NCBI RefSeq assembly: GCF_001050115.1
Contig: NZ_CP012024.1
Coordinates: forward strand, 2,026,001 to 2,090,000
Length of the DNA: 64,000 bases
Direction: 5' to 3'
Source of the DNA: Bacillus smithii
Lineage (GTDB): Bacteria > Bacillota > Bacilli > Bacillales > DSM-4216
Shown here: positions 9,870 to 20,293 of the stretch, piece by piece
Layout: the number at the start of each line of letters is the position of its first letter
Numbering within the stretch: position 1 is the stretch's first letter
Program-made: the position numbers and the translations under genes
Notes under the pieces: generated by a model
Told to the model about the DNA's origin: nothing
The model's database searches: none
What the model saw: the letters and a program-made list of their open reading frames with translations, nothing else

Positions 9870-10661
9870 TCAATCTTTCTGCTTGCGAGGCTTTTTTTCT
9901 TCTTTTTCCCCTTTGTATTTTCTCCATCCCACATAGGATAATGTACCGATAATAATACTTCCGGTTGAAATAATGACCCACCATAACGACGGATCCGCTT
10001 CGTCTTCTTCCGTTCTGTCAAACAATTTTTGTAAATCCGATTGAAGATCATTTAATTGGGATACGGCCTCTTTCTTCTTTAAATTGTCAACACTGTATTG
10101 ATCGATATATTGAATTTTCGCATCCAATTTTTGAACTTCTTCCACCGGTATATCCACTCTTAAACTCGGTTCAATAATACTATACTTTTCTAAAAATTGG
10201 TTGACCGTTTGACGGTAGACTTCTTTGTTGCCAATCTTGGCCGCCTCCTTCACATGTTGAAAAGCCGTCAAAACCGGTTCTTTCATTTCCGACCATAAGG
10301 GCTGATATCGAGACGTCAACGCATCCACTACTAAACGAAAGGTTGTGACTTCATCTACTCTTTGTTCGTGATTCATCGATGTACTATTTAAGGCTCTTAA
10401 CGCCTGATGATGTGCCACTGTTAAAATCCGAATATCATCCATGGTGAATGTTTGATGAAGAATGGCTGATTTCGTTAACTTTTCCGAAAAATCATTCAAG
10501 AGCTGCTTTGCTTCGGCGTAATGATAGCTTTTCGTCATCTGTAAAGCTTCTTCAACCGTCGAATCCAGCTTCTGCATCGGCGACGATTCTTCCGCCGCCA
10601 AAACAGCGTCGACGAATCCAAAAGTAATCATGATCGTCAGGAGTATTCTAATCAAGAGCAT
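9870..10661 (-). CDS. ypjB: Sporulation protein YpjB
   Basis: A 263-residue protein starting at the ATG at 10661, six nt after GGGGGG; the frame is open 16 codons further upstream. It has a signal-like N-terminus (LLIRILLTIMITFGF), a largely alpha-helical extracytoplasmic region, a C-terminal membrane segment (WVIISTGSIIIGTLSYVGW) and a lysine-rich tail. The family is annotated as sporulation-linked, mechanism unknown. The ypjA neighbour matches B. subtilis. Confidence 0.85.
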   Translation of the reverse strand: MLLIRILLTIMITFGFVDAVLAAEESSPMQKLDSTVEEALQMTKSYHYAEAKQLLNDFSEKLTKSAILHQTFTMDDIRILTVAHHQALRALNSTSMNHEQRVDEVTTFRLVVDALTSRYQPLWSEMKEPVLTAFQHVKEAAKIGNKEVYRQTVNQFLEKYSIIEPSLRVDIPVEEVQKLDAKIQYIDQYSVDNLKKKEAVSQLNDLQSDLQKLFDRTEEDEADPSLWWVIISTGSIIIGTLSYVGWRKYKGEKEEKKPRKQKD

Positions 10662-10745
10662 TCCAGTCCCCCCTAATGCTACTAATTCAGTGTATGTGAA
10701 GAGGGACAAGAGTAGAACTCTTCCTTAAAGCGACAACCGTTCGAA

Positions 10746-11357
10746 TCACTCCTGCCCGTTATGCCAAGGAAAAGCTAACGTAATCCGTTTTTTGCGCATA
10801 CTAAAGAAATAAGTAAGTCCAATGGAACAGATGCTAAGCCAAAACGTAAAGTACCCAATGGGTCTTATGTATAAATTCAGTTGCGGATATATAGGGTATT
10901 GCATGAACACATAATCAATCATTTCGTTATGTAATGTCCAAATGGCCGCCACGGCAAAATGCCATGGCTTAATCCTGTAAAAAGGAGAATAAAGGATCCC
11001 TTCGATCGCCATTGCCAAATGGGAAATCATCAACATATAGCCTTGCCAAGGCAAAGATCCAGAAACGGTTAATGTAAGCAAATTCATGACAACCGCCCAA
11101 ATGCCATATTTAAAAAGGGTCATGGCCGCTAAAGCAGCAGGTAGCCCCCAATTTTTTTTCAGCCAAAATCCCGTCAGCGCAATAACAAAAAACAAGCTCG
11201 CTGTCGGGCTGTCGGGAACGAACGGAAGAAACCACCATTCCGTATTCTTCATTTGCGGAATATACCATATATATCCGTATACGGTTCCGGCTAAATTCAC
11301 AATCCACAATAATTGTAAAAACTTCTTGTTACCCAATACAAGATATAAACGATTCAC
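10746..11357 (-). CDS. ypjA: DUF1405 membrane protein YpjA
   Basis: A 203-residue integral membrane protein with about six hydrophobic segments, matching the DUF1405 family always found beside qcrC-ypjB in Bacillus. The start is GTG at 11357, six nt after GGAGG. Function unknown. It follows the qcr operon terminator, so it has its own transcription start or depends on readthrough. Confidence 0.85.
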   Translation of the reverse strand: MNRLYLVLGNKKFLQLLWIVNLAGTVYGYIWYIPQMKNTEWWFLPFVPDSPTASLFFVIALTGFWLKKNWGLPAALAAMTLFKYGIWAVVMNLLTLTVSGSLPWQGYMLMISHLAMAIEGILYSPFYRIKPWHFAVAAIWTLHNEMIDYVFMQYPIYPQLNLYIRPIGYFTFWLSICSIGLTYFFSMRKKRITLAFPWHNGQE

Positions 11358-11532
11358 TTTTTTGCCTCCTACTTGTCCTCTTTCGATTTCTCACAAAACG
11401 AGAACATCTCATCATGAACAACCTATTATGACCTTTGTACACGTATTGATTCTCCCATCAAATGTTCCGCTGATCAATATCTTTCTATTTTTTCTTTTCG
11501 ATCGACAAAAGTAAAATCTTCTAAGAAAAATC

Positions 11533-11558
11533 AAAAGAGCCAGCAAGAGCTGACTCTT
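11533..11558 (-). terminator. Terminator after qcrC
   Basis: On the minus strand AAGAGTCAGC-TCTT-GCTGGCTCTT forms a 10-bp stem with one G-U pair and is followed by a TTGATTTTTC tract. It ends the qcrABC transcript. Confidence 0.8.
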
Positions 11559-11566
11559 GACTCTCT

Positions 11567-12331
11567 TTATTTTGTTTTTAAATTAGCAATGAAATTTGCC
11601 AATTTATCGAGTTCTTGATCGGTGCCTTTAAATTGACCGGGAGGCATATTTCCTTTTCCGTTTCTGGCTATTTTCTTAATTTCCTCAGGCTTTAAGCCTG
11701 TGTCTACGAGACTAGGAGCAGCTGCTCCGCCAGTGAGCTTTTCGCCGTGGCAGTTAATACAGCCATTTTTTTGAAAAAGCTGATAGCCTTCTGAACTTTT
11801 GTCAATTTTCGCTTCTTGAACAATTTTCCCCTGTTCTTCTGCCGCTTTCCAATCATGAGTAACGACGGACTGCCATGTCAAAAAAATCATTGCTGCCAAC
11901 GTCAGCAGCATAAATCCAGTCGCAAACGGACGTTTTAACGGGCGGCGATGCGGCCCCCGATCAATAAACGGTGCCAAAAGCAGGGCTGCAAAAGCAATCC
12001 CGGGAATAACCAGTCCGATTACTTCATAGGGTCCAGACGCATAACTGTATTTCAAAAGCTGATAAAGAAACAAAAAATACCAATCCGGCATTGGAATATA
12101 GCCCGTATCCGTCGGGTCCGCAATCCGTTCAAGCGGCGACGGATGTGCAATCGTTAAGCATAAATATCCTACCAAGAAAACAGCGCCGACCATCCATTCT
12201 TTCAAAAGAAAGTTCGGCCAAAAGGCTTCTGTTTTTCCCGGGTACTCTGAATAATCTTTCGGAATATTCGGTTTCCGTTCAGCGGGAACACGGGAATCCC
12301 CGACAAATTTCATCCCTTTTCCGCGATGCAT
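11567..12331 (-). CDS. qcrC: Menaquinol-cytochrome c reductase cytochrome b/c subunit
   Basis: 254-residue fusion of a subunit IV-like membrane part (three or more membrane segments, residues about 45-155) and a C-terminal cytochrome c domain with the haem-attachment motif CINCH near residue 193 and a distal methionine candidate in NMPPGQF. This arrangement is specific to the Bacillus bc complex. It passes electrons from menaquinol toward cytochrome c. Third gene of qcrABC; AAGGAGG precedes the ATG. Confidence 0.95.
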   Translation of the reverse strand: MHRGKGMKFVGDSRVPAERKPNIPKDYSEYPGKTEAFWPNFLLKEWMVGAVFLVGYLCLTIAHPSPLERIADPTDTGYIPMPDWYFLFLYQLLKYSYASGPYEVIGLVIPGIAFAALLLAPFIDRGPHRRPLKRPFATGFMLLTLAAMIFLTWQSVVTHDWKAAEEQGKIVQEAKIDKSSEGYQLFQKNGCINCHGEKLTGGAAAPSLVDTGLKPEEIKKIARNGKGNMPPGQFKGTDQELDKLANFIANLKTK

Positions 12332-12387
12332 ACGTTCCCCTCCTTTTGGTCATATGATTCTAATTTTATTCGATCATCCGCTAAAAG

Positions 12388-13062
12388 CTAGAGCGGGCCG
12401 GAAATGCCTTGCCTACGGATCATCAAAAAGTGTGCAGCCATTAATCCGAGCAGTATTGCAGGAAGGAAAAAGACATGTATGGCAAAAAAGCGTGTAAGAG
12501 TTTGTGCTCCTACAATATCATGATGGCCGGCCAGCAATACTTTCAGCCACTCGCCAATCACTGGTGTCGCCGCGGCAATTTGCAAACCAACTTTCGTCGC
12601 AAATAGCGCTTTCATATCCCATGGCAACAAATAACCGGTAAAGCCTAATCCCAGCATGACAAAAAAGATCAAAACGCCCACTATCCAGTTTAATTCGCGC
12701 GGTTTTTTGTATGCACCTTGGAAAAAGACCCGCAATGTATGTAAAAAGATCATTACAATAACAAGACTGGCTCCCCAATGGTGCATGCCACGAACAATTT
12801 GTCCGAAAGCGACTTCATTTTGCAAGTAATAGACCGATTGCCAAGCATTTTTAATATCCGGTACATAATACATGGTTAAAAACATGCCAGAAAGAATTTG
12901 AATGACAACGATAAAAAACGTCAATCCTCCAAAACAATACACGAAGGCAGAAAAATGATGCGCCGGATTCACATGCTCTGGAACCTCGTGGTCTGCTATA
13001 TCCCGCCATAAAGGCGTAATGTCTAAACGTTCATCAATCCAATCATACAGTTTGTTCAGCAA
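12388..13062 (-). CDS. qcrB: Menaquinol-cytochrome c reductase cytochrome b6 subunit
   Basis: 224-residue cytochrome b6 with four membrane helices and the haem-ligand histidines in GMHHWG and in the last helices (AIHVFFLP, MAAHFLMI). Cys43 (FVYC) is the residue that binds an extra haem covalently in b6f-type and Bacillus bc complexes. The start is TTG at 13062, 8 nt after GGGGG, and reproduces the expected N-terminus MLNKLYDWIDERLDITPLW. Second gene of qcrABC. Confidence 0.95.
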   Translation of the reverse strand: MLNKLYDWIDERLDITPLWRDIADHEVPEHVNPAHHFSAFVYCFGGLTFFIVVIQILSGMFLTMYYVPDIKNAWQSVYYLQNEVAFGQIVRGMHHWGASLVIVMIFLHTLRVFFQGAYKKPRELNWIVGVLIFFVMLGLGFTGYLLPWDMKALFATKVGLQIAAATPVIGEWLKVLLAGHHDIVGAQTLTRFFAIHVFFLPAILLGLMAAHFLMIRRQGISGPL

Positions 13063-13076
13063 GGATTACGCCCCCT

Positions 13077-13583
13077 TTATACGAGATTATTCGCCTTTGG
13101 TTTTCCAAGATACAAATAGCCGTCTTTCACTTTTACCGGATAAACGTCTAACGGTTTTGTAGGCGGAGTACCGGGTACGTTTTTCCCATTTTTGTGGTAA
13201 AGACCTCCGTGGCAAGGACAGAAAAACATATTGGGGTGGGACTTGTTTGCATTCCAGTTGACGGTGCAGCCTAGATGCTTACAAATAGGGGAAAGAGCCA
13301 CAATGTCTCCATTCTTCGTTTTATAAACCCAGGCTGTTTGAGTGACATTGGACGTATACCAGGCATCCTTTTGCTCGTAAGTGAAGTCTACACGCGTTGG
13401 AGTTTCTGTCAAATCATCAACCTTTTGCTTCGTCGCATGAAAATTGCCTTTTCCTTCGGCTGCCAGGACAGGATCAATGGCAAAACGAAGCATCGGCATA
13501 AGAACACCAGCTGCCATGAAACCGCCTACACCAGTAAGCGTATAATTTAGAAATTGGCGTCTAGATACACGCTCCTTGCTCAT
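13077..13583 (-). CDS. qcrA: Menaquinol-cytochrome c reductase Rieske iron-sulfur subunit
   Basis: 168-residue Rieske protein. The 2Fe-2S motifs are CKHLGC (near residue 112) and CPCHGG (near residue 132). The N-terminus MSKERVSRRQFLNYTLTGVGG has a twin-arginine-like signal that remains as membrane anchor. Together with qcrB and qcrC it forms the bc complex. AAGGAGG precedes the ATG and a sigma-A type promoter lies about 75 bp upstream. Confidence 0.95.
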   Translation of the reverse strand: MSKERVSRRQFLNYTLTGVGGFMAAGVLMPMLRFAIDPVLAAEGKGNFHATKQKVDDLTETPTRVDFTYEQKDAWYTSNVTQTAWVYKTKNGDIVALSPICKHLGCTVNWNANKSHPNMFFCPCHGGLYHKNGKNVPGTPPTKPLDVYPVKVKDGYLYLGKPKANNLV

Positions 13584-13654
13584 ATGTTTCCTCCTTCAAT
13601 TTTGAACTAAGCCCATTCGGACCTTTACGTACAACATTAAAGTTAGTCATCATT

Positions 13655-13683
13655 ATGATAAATCATACAGAAGATGAAATCAA
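13655..13683 (-). promoter_or_regulatory. Sigma-A type promoter of qcrABC
   Basis: On the minus strand TTGATT (13683-13678), a 17-nt spacer and TATCAT (13660-13655), about 70 bp before the qcrA ATG. Four and five of six consensus bases match. Confidence 0.55.
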
Positions 13684-13730
13684 TAACAATTGTCCAAAAG
13701 TTTATAAAATACTAAATATTTAGAAATTAT

Positions 13731-14192
13731 CTATTGTTTTTCCCATTTCTCAAGAATCTTATGTACATACTGTTTGACTTGATTTTCGATGAAATCGTAT
13801 TTAAAGGAATCGTCCATATCCTCCATTGGGGTCGCAGGGAGCCAAATCAGCGTTCCTTTCAGCTGGCTTTCTCTTGATTTCCAGTTGGCATCGGACGTGA
13901 TAAAAAACAGATGCATAAATCCTTCTTCATGTAATAAATCAGACCAGCGGTTTAGGAGTGAAGATTTTTCATCCGTTATTTCTTGTGATAAATAAACAAT
14001 GGCTGGAAACAACATGATTCTTCCTCTGAATTGTTTTTCAAGACAACTCGAAAACAATTGGATATATTCTCCTTGTGAAGCGGATCGCCTCATTTCATTT
14101 CCAAAATCAATCGGCAAGAGCGGTATCACGGCACTATCAATAAAGCTCTTTTCTTGTTGATAAAGTCGTGCGTCCCTCCCGTTCCATATCAT
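13731..14192 (-). CDS. ypiF: DUF2487 protein YpiF
   Basis: 153-residue soluble protein starting at the ATG 6 nt after GAGGTG; a GTG three codons upstream is the same frame. It matches the YpiF/DUF2487 family found next to qcrA in Bacillus. No catalytic motif is visible, and the function is unknown. It is separated from qcrA by a 147-bp promoter region and from ypiB by a terminator. Confidence 0.8.
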   Translation of the reverse strand: MIWNGRDARLYQQEKSFIDSAVIPLLPIDFGNEMRRSASQGEYIQLFSSCLEKQFRGRIMLFPAIVYLSQEITDEKSSLLNRWSDLLHEEGFMHLFFITSDANWKSRESQLKGTLIWLPATPMEDMDDSFKYDFIENQVKQYVHKILEKWEKQ

Positions 14193-14399
14193 TATTTTCA
14201 CCTCTTTTTTCTCCCATTATAACAAATTTTTTCCAAAGGAACGATAAAAATTTCGATTACAGTAGTCAATATTGCTTCGAAAGCAGATGACAAAGAAAAA
14301 ACGAATGCTAAGATCAACATTTGAAGTTCTCGTACATGATGGCTGATATTCTTGCCAATATACCACACTTGATGCTTTCTTTCACTTTCAGATAAAAGA

Positions 14400-14432
14400 A
14401 AAACCCCTTTAACAACAACGTGTAAAAGGGAT
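14400..14432 (-). terminator. Terminator after ypiB
   Basis: On the minus strand TCCCTTT...AAAGGGG around a loop of about 18 nt, followed by TTTTTCTTTT. It ends ypiA-ypiB transcription. Confidence 0.65.
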
Positions 14433-14975
14433 TTATCGTTCCAGTTCTTTTAACTTTTCAGTTAAAATTTGAAAAGCTTCTTTATCATTTTTGTCTAATG
14501 CTTCATCAATGGCCTTGAGAAGTTTTTCTTTCTGAAATTTATAGATGCTGTCCTTTAGAAACTGTTCTGCTAAAAACCGATCTTTTTCGGTGATTTTTAA
14601 ATTTCTCGGCATATAAGGGTTTTCTTCAAGCACAAGCGCATATTGATGAGAAGTATTGGCTCCGCGAAATTTTAATTCTATATAGATATCTTCATCTTTG
14701 TTCAAGCGGATATCATGAAAGGATTTTTCGGCATCTGTCGTCATGATATTATTTTTGAAAAAACGAAATGGAGTACTGTCAACGCAATGTGTGGACATCA
14801 CAATTCCTCTAGGGCAATATTGTGCATCTTCCACAAAATGAACTTTCTCCATCAATTGATCGTGGCTCATTAAATAGTTTAGAATCCAGACCGACTCTCT
14901 TCTTTTTAATTGATAATGATTTAAAAACCAGCGAATAAAATCTTTCTTTTCATTCACAGAAACAGGGGTTGCCAT
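14433..14975 (-). CDS. ypiB: UPF0302/IDEAL-domain protein YpiB
   Basis: 180-residue protein starting at ATG 14975, 8 nt after GGAGG; the frame is open 14 codons further, into ypiA. The main part is the UPF0302 domain, and the C-terminal helix ([16 protein letters not shown], residues about 150-165) is the short IDEAL domain named after its motif. Function is uncertain; in B. subtilis the family has been connected with ypiA and the bc-complex neighbourhood, which is conserved here. Confidence 0.85.
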   Translation of the reverse strand: MATPVSVNEKKDFIRWFLNHYQLKRRESVWILNYLMSHDQLMEKVHFVEDAQYCPRGIVMSTHCVDSTPFRFFKNNIMTTDAEKSFHDIRLNKDEDIYIELKFRGANTSHQYALVLEENPYMPRNLKITEKDRFLAEQFLKDSIYKFQKEKLLKAIDEALDKNDKEAFQILTEKLKELER

Positions 14976-15013
14976 GTTCTTTCCCTCCTTACTGTGTAAT
15001 AAAGCTCTCAGAA

Positions 15014-16273
15014 TCACTCAAGTCTTTCCAGCAAAAGAATCCATTCTTCATTGGTCGGATCCTTTTCCAACAGCTTATGAAATATTTCTGCAGCTTTTTG
15101 CGTTTTTCCTTCTTCCAAAAGAAAATAACCGTATTCTTCAAGAAAATCTTGATTGTTTTTAAAATCATTATATGCTTTCTGGTACATTTTTAATGCCTCT
15201 GAATATTGCTCTAAGCCGTGAAGAGCTTTCGCTTGATCCCATAAAAACTGAGGGTCGTCTTCCCCTTCGTTTTGCACTTGCTTAATAATATCCAATATGT
15301 CGCTGTACCGTTCCTGAGTCATGTATAATTTATTAAGAGTGAGTGCTGCTTCCAAATAGCCCGGGTCTAATCGCAATGCCTGTTGGAAAAATGACTCCGC
15401 TTCGTCCTCTTTTTGCAATTTCAAAGCAATCTTTCCTCCAAGGAAGTACAATTCCTTTTGAAATTCATCGTGTGAAATTCCTTCCTTAATCGATTGCAAT
15501 GCTTGTTCAAGCATTTCTTCATGCTCGTAGGATCTTGCTAAATAAAGATACAATGAGTGATAATCAGGATCGAGGGCTTTTAATTCCGTAAATTTTTCAA
15601 TTGCCGTTTGATAATAACCGGCTTGATAGGCAGTTAACCCAAAGCCAAATAAAGTATTGACTTCTAATTTTTCATCCAATGCATCGTCATAATAAGGCAA
15701 AGCCTCTTCAAATTCTCCGGCAGCGCTTAATGCTTCGGCGATTCGTTGGCGAATTTGAGTACCCGCCAATTCGTATATCTGTTGATCGATTAACTTATGA
15801 TAGTAATCAACCGCTTCACGATACCGTCCTTGTTCCATATAAAGTTCGCCAAGAGCAAAATCAATCACAGGCTCATCTTTTGCTAATTCTTTGGCCATTA
15901 ACAGTTTTTGCTCACTTACTTCATACAATCCCTGCATTTGATACAAATCAGCTAATAGCAGCAGTGCTCGTGGGTAGGACGGATCCGAGGCGTCAATTTT
16001 TTCCAAAAGAAGTATGGCCTCTTCTTCTTGATTGAGATCTACGAACGTTTCGGCGAGAAGGACAATTAATTCTCCTTCTTCAGGATATTTTTCCAGAAGA
16101 ATCTGATACAAATTCTTTGCATCTTCAGGAAATCCAAGCTGGTTTAATTCTTCTGCAAGAAGATATTGTTCTTCATCACTCCCGCTTGTTTTTACTTTAT
16201 CAATAAGCTTTTTTGCTTTATCTAATTGTCCATTTTCAAATAATTGGATGATTTTTTCCACGTTGTTCATCAC
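15014..16273 (-). CDS. ypiA: Tetratricopeptide-repeat protein YpiA
   Basis: 419-residue soluble, acidic protein made of roughly ten TPR units from residue 1 to the end (for example [20 protein letters not shown] and [17 protein letters not shown]). TPRs mediate protein-protein contacts. Starts at GTG 16273 or the adjacent ATG, GGAG about 8 nt before. First of the ypiA-ypiB unit. No signal peptide, no enzymatic motif. Confidence 0.85.
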   Translation of the reverse strand: MMNNVEKIIQLFENGQLDKAKKLIDKVKTSGSDEEQYLLAEELNQLGFPEDAKNLYQILLEKYPEEGELIVLLAETFVDLNQEEEAILLLEKIDASDPSYPRALLLLADLYQMQGLYEVSEQKLLMAKELAKDEPVIDFALGELYMEQGRYREAVDYYHKLIDQQIYELAGTQIRQRIAEALSAAGEFEEALPYYDDALDEKLEVNTLFGFGLTAYQAGYYQTAIEKFTELKALDPDYHSLYLYLARSYEHEEMLEQALQSIKEGISHDEFQKELYFLGGKIALKLQKEDEAESFFQQALRLDPGYLEAALTLNKLYMTQERYSDILDIIKQVQNEGEDDPQFLWDQAKALHGLEQYSEALKMYQKAYNDFKNNQDFLEEYGYFLLEEGKTQKAAEIFHKLLEKDPTNEEWILLLERLE

Positions 16274-16654
16274 AAGTATATCTCCTTTTAGCGTAAACTC
16301 ATGTTGACGGATTAAGTAATGTTAAAAATGGAAAGCGACTATTCTTGGGAAACTCCATCAGATTGGCGAACCCAATGATCGTTCTGCAAATCATCATGAA
16401 TCTGCTGTTAATAGTAAAGCAAAGTTCTCTTTCCTTCAACTAAAATGCCATTCTTACTTTTCTAGAATTCTCTTTTGCGGCGAATATTCCCTTCATAAAA
16501 TCGTCGATTTGCACGAAAAAATTCATCCGATAAAACCCAAAACCGAAATCAAAAGGATCAGTCTTTGTGCCGTCGGCATCTCTTTGGATCATCTTTCTTC
16601 CATAAACGGAAGCGGACAGATTGAGCTAGACTTCTTTCGGATAAAAGAAATAAG
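16274..16654. other. Non-coding gap upstream of ypiA
   Basis: About 380 bp between ypiA and the aroA terminator. I see the ypiA ribosome binding site but no convincing ORF, RNA or strong promoter. Confidence 0.5.
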
Positions 16655-16690
16655 AAAAGCCTCTGACAAGACCAAAAGTCTTGTGAGGCT
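16652..16690 (-). terminator. Terminator after aroA
   Basis: On the minus strand AGCCTCACAAGAC pairs with TCTTGTCAGAGGCT around a short loop, followed by TTTCTTATTTC. End of the aromatic gene cluster transcript. Confidence 0.85.
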
Positions 16691-16696
16691 ATGGTT

Positions 16697-17971
16697 TTAA
16701 ATCAACTTCTGCAAATCGTCAAAGAAATTGGGGTAAGAGACAGCAATGCATTCCGGGTTTTCTAAATCGACCGGATCTTTTGACAGCAAAGCAGCTATGG
16801 CGAGCATCATTCCAATACGATGATCTCCAAAACTGGACACTTTACCGCCTTTTAATGCCGTTTTTCCCCGTATGACCATCCCATCTTTTCTCGATTCAAT
16901 ATCCGCTCCCAATTTTTTTAATTCTCCCACGACGGTATCGATGCGGTTTGTTTCCTTTACTTTTAATTCCTCCGCGTCTTTAATCACTGTTTCCCCTTCT
17001 GCTTGAGTAGCCATTAAAGCGATAATAGGAATCTCATCAATTAATCGCGGAATTAAACTGCCTCCGATTTCGATGCCTTTTAATTGAGAATAGCGTATCA
17101 CAATCGTGCCCGTTTCTTCGCCATTAGACGAGAGATCAGACAACTCCAAATCCGCTCCCATTTCCTTCAAAACATCAATGATTCCAGAACGAGTCGGATT
17201 TAAACCTACATTTTTTAAAATAATCTCGCTTCCTGGAATGATCGCTCCAGCCGCCAGGAAAAAGGCAGCTGACGATATATCTCCCGGCACATAAATGTCT
17301 CTTCCTTCAAATGATTGAGATCCTTTAACGGAAATGGTCATGCCTTCTCGGATACATTCACCGCCAAATTCCTTGATCATTTTTTCGGTATGGTCTCTAG
17401 TTGGGGCCATTTCTTCAATCACGGTGGTCTCCTCCGCTTGGAGGCCTGCAAATAGCAAGGCGGATTTGACTTGGGCACTTGCTACCGGCATTTTATAGTG
17501 AATCGACCGAAGTGATCCTCCATTAATGGAAATCGGCGTAAATTTGCCATTTTCTCTTCCCGAAATGGAGGCCCCCATTTCCCGTAACGGAAGAACGACG
17601 CGATCCATCGGCCGTCTGCCTATGGATTCATCTCCCATGAGCACGGAATGAAAAGGGCGGCCGGCAAGAATCCCCATTATTAATCTCGTCGTAGTGCCGG
17701 AATTTCCTGTGTACAATATATCCTTTGGTTCTTCCAACCCTTCCCAACCTTTTCCTAAAATGGTGATCTGTTGTCCATCTTCCTCTATATGAACGCCTAG
17801 TTTTCGAAAACAGTCTATGGTGCTTAAACAATCTTGTCCTCTTAAAAAGTGGCGAATTGTGGTTTTCCCTTGAGCGATTGAACCAAACATAATGGCACGG
17901 TGGGAAATCGACTTGTCTCCGGGTACATGAATGACTCCACGTAAATGGGAATGATTATGTGGCAACCTCAT
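16697..17971 (-). CDS. aroA: 5-enolpyruvylshikimate-3-phosphate synthase
   Basis: Transfers enolpyruvyl from PEP to shikimate 3-phosphate. 424 residues with [10 protein letters not shown] at the N-terminus, GNSGTTTRL near residue 90, [23 protein letters not shown] and the NPTRSG segment. The RPMxR, SAQxK, RxHxE and NxTR motifs are those of class II EPSP synthases. Named aroE in B. subtilis. Last gene of the hisC-tyrA-aroA series. Confidence 0.96.
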   Translation of the reverse strand: MRLPHNHSHLRGVIHVPGDKSISHRAIMFGSIAQGKTTIRHFLRGQDCLSTIDCFRKLGVHIEEDGQQITILGKGWEGLEEPKDILYTGNSGTTTRLIMGILAGRPFHSVLMGDESIGRRPMDRVVLPLREMGASISGRENGKFTPISINGGSLRSIHYKMPVASAQVKSALLFAGLQAEETTVIEEMAPTRDHTEKMIKEFGGECIREGMTISVKGSQSFEGRDIYVPGDISSAAFFLAAGAIIPGSEIILKNVGLNPTRSGIIDVLKEMGADLELSDLSSNGEETGTIVIRYSQLKGIEIGGSLIPRLIDEIPIIALMATQAEGETVIKDAEELKVKETNRIDTVVGELKKLGADIESRKDGMVIRGKTALKGGKVSSFGDHRIGMMLAIAALLSKDPVDLENPECIAVSYPNFFDDLQKLI

Positions 17972-17991
17972 GTCTCTACCATCCTTTTCTA

Positions 17992-19101
17992 TTACGCAAG
18001 AAATACGTCATAATTTGTATGTTTTTGAATACATTTTTTTGCTTTCATACGGTCATGATCGTTTTGAAAACTGATGACCAAAACACCGTATACATCTTCG
18101 CGCGTTTCCATAATTCGAATATTGGTGATGCTGATTCTTTCCTCGGCAAGGTAGCCGGTTATCTCTGAGATGACCCCCGGATAGTCGGGCACATCCACAT
18201 ATAAATCATAAAAGGCAGGAATTGCTCCTTTAGATGAAGAAGGCAGCTGATCGCGAAACGTTTTAGCCGCAGCAAAATATTCGTACAATCCTTCCCCGTT
18301 TTCGTCTTTCAACAGCTCGGCAAATTTGTGCATCTCTTTTTGCCATACTTCTAAAAGCTGGATGAGCGTCTCCTTGTTGTGCAACGAAACATCTTTCCAC
18401 ATTTCAGGATTGCTGGAAGCAATGCGTGTAATATCGCGAAATCCACCCGCCGCAAGCCTAGACACTAACGGATTTTGTTGGTCAAAATGCCTGGCTTGAT
18501 GGACAAGGGAAGACGCAATCACGTGAGGAAAATGGCTGATGACTCCGGTTAATTGATCATGTTCTTCAGGAGTCACTTCGATCATTTTCGCTTTTGTCCC
18601 TTTGAGCCACTCCTTCAATGTATTTAGCTCTTCAGTACTGGTTTGTTCATCGGGAGTCAATAAATAAAACGCATTTTCAAAAAGAATTTTCTTAGCAGCC
18701 GCTACACCGCTTTTGTGGGATCCCGCCATCGGATGGCCTCCGATAAAGGAGATTCCCAAGTCATTCAATTTTTTTCCTTTTTGCATGATTCTCGCTTTCG
18801 TACTGCCTGTGTCTGTCACAATGACATTTTTTTTCAATTTGTCCGCGTTTTGGACCAATTCCTCGATGAGAATCTCGGTTTGCTTGACAGGAACAGCTAA
18901 AATGATGAGATCTGCCCTTGCTGCCAGCTCGATAAAAGAATCAGATTCTTCATCCACCACTCCTAGCGCTTTAGCCAATTTTCTCTCTGATTCTTTAATG
19001 TCAAAGCCGATAACAGTTGCATGAGGATGAGCCTCTTTAATGGTAAGTGCCAGCGATCCTCCAATTAAACCGATACCGGCGATTAAAACTGTCCCTTTCA
19101 A
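17992..19101 (-). CDS. tyrA: Prephenate dehydrogenase
   Basis: NAD-dependent oxidative decarboxylation of prephenate to 4-hydroxyphenylpyruvate for tyrosine. 369 residues: Rossmann motif [11 protein letters not shown] at the N-terminus, [12 protein letters not shown] near residue 122, and a C-terminal ACT domain (residues about 297-365, [15 protein letters not shown]) that suggests feedback control by an aromatic amino acid. The start is TTG at 19101, 8 nt after GAGGAGG. Between hisC and aroA as in B. subtilis. Confidence 0.95.
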   Translation of the reverse strand: MKGTVLIAGIGLIGGSLALTIKEAHPHATVIGFDIKESERKLAKALGVVDEESDSFIELAARADLIILAVPVKQTEILIEELVQNADKLKKNVIVTDTGSTKARIMQKGKKLNDLGISFIGGHPMAGSHKSGVAAAKKILFENAFYLLTPDEQTSTEELNTLKEWLKGTKAKMIEVTPEEHDQLTGVISHFPHVIASSLVHQARHFDQQNPLVSRLAAGGFRDITRIASSNPEMWKDVSLHNKETLIQLLEVWQKEMHKFAELLKDENGEGLYEYFAAAKTFRDQLPSSSKGAIPAFYDLYVDVPDYPGVISEITGYLAEERISITNIRIMETREDVYGVLVISFQNDHDRMKAKKCIQKHTNYDVFLA

Positions 19102-19119
19102 AAAACGATCCTCCTCACG

Positions 19120-20217
19120 TTAGCCAATAGCTCTTTCTTTTATAAAGCTTCGCATCGCTTCAATGACGCCTTCATTTTGTTCTTTGGAACCAACCGTCAC
19201 CCTAACGGATGTTGGGAATCCAAGGGCATTGCCTGATCGAACGATATAGCCTTTTGTCATTAAATAATGGAAGACATCATCACCGTTACAGCCAAAATCA
19301 ATCAAAACAAAGTTGGTTTGAGAGGGAAAAAAGTTTAACTTTTCTTGACGGCAAAATTCGTAAAATTGCTCAAGTCCTTGTCGGTTTTTCTTGCGGCATT
19401 CTTCGATAAATTCTTGATCGCGAAGCGCTTGAACGGCAGCTCCCTGGCCAAATGTATTGACATTAAACGGTTCGCGCACCGCATTGAAATACTTGATGAT
19501 GTCTGGATGACCGAATGCGTAGCCTACTCGGAAGCTTGCCATACCGTATATTTTGGAAAAAGTGCGAGTAACAAGAACGTTTTTGAATGTTTTCACCAAC
19601 GATACAGCATCATAAATATCGTCCGCTACAACGTATTCTCTATACGCTTCGTCTAACACGACCAGAACATGATCCGGAACTTTTTTCAAAAATGGTATCA
19701 TTTCATCCTCAGTGATGTAGACCCCAGTTGGATTATTGGGATTGCATATCCACACTATGGCCGTGTTTTCATCAATGGCCGCTAACATTCCGTCCAAGTC
19801 ATGAGCTCCGTTGATCAGTGGAACTTCCCTCACTTCTGCTCCTGCAATGACTGCGTTATGGAGATATTGTGAAAAAGTCGGCACTGCCATGACAGTATTT
19901 TTTCCCGGCTCAAGAATCGTGCTGGAAACGACTTGTAGGATATTGTCGGATCCATTGCCAAAAAGCAGCTGATTTTCTTCAATATTTAAGCGTTTGGCCA
20001 TCTCTTTGCGCAATTCGGTTGCATATCCATCTGGATAAAGGGCAAAAGAACGATCAAAATTTTTCAGCCACTCTTTTACAAGCGGAGAACAGCCGAACGG
20101 GTTTTCATTGGATGCCAGTTTCGTTACTTTCTCAAGATTGAATTCTTTTTTCACTGCCTCTATTGTTCTTCCAGGTTGGTAAGGCTCCAAATCTAATATT
20201 TGTTTTTTCCATTTCAT
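19120..20217 (-). CDS. hisC: Histidinol-phosphate/aromatic aminotransferase
   Basis: PLP-dependent class I/II aminotransferase of 365 residues. The PLP-binding lysine is in RTFSKIYGMASFRVGY near residue 220, and IVWICNPNNPTG is also typical. In Bacillus HisC serves both histidine synthesis and phenylalanine/tyrosine transamination, consistent with tyrA downstream. The start is the ATG at 20217 after GGGAG; the upstream in-frame extension overlaps the RBS. In B. subtilis trpA precedes hisC, whereas here aroH does, 76 bp away. Confidence 0.94.
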   Translation of the reverse strand: MKWKKQILDLEPYQPGRTIEAVKKEFNLEKVTKLASNENPFGCSPLVKEWLKNFDRSFALYPDGYATELRKEMAKRLNIEENQLLFGNGSDNILQVVSSTILEPGKNTVMAVPTFSQYLHNAVIAGAEVREVPLINGAHDLDGMLAAIDENTAIVWICNPNNPTGVYITEDEMIPFLKKVPDHVLVVLDEAYREYVVADDIYDAVSLVKTFKNVLVTRTFSKIYGMASFRVGYAFGHPDIIKYFNAVREPFNVNTFGQGAAVQALRDQEFIEECRKKNRQGLEQFYEFCRQEKLNFFPSQTNFVLIDFGCNGDDVFHYLMTKGYIVRSGNALGFPTSVRVTVGSKEQNEGVIEAMRSFIKERAIG

Positions 20218-20293
20218 GTTTATCTCTCCCTGCTTTTGCACTTTATTTCTTTACCAAGATAAAGAAACCTTATCTTTATTGTAGCACTAAAGT

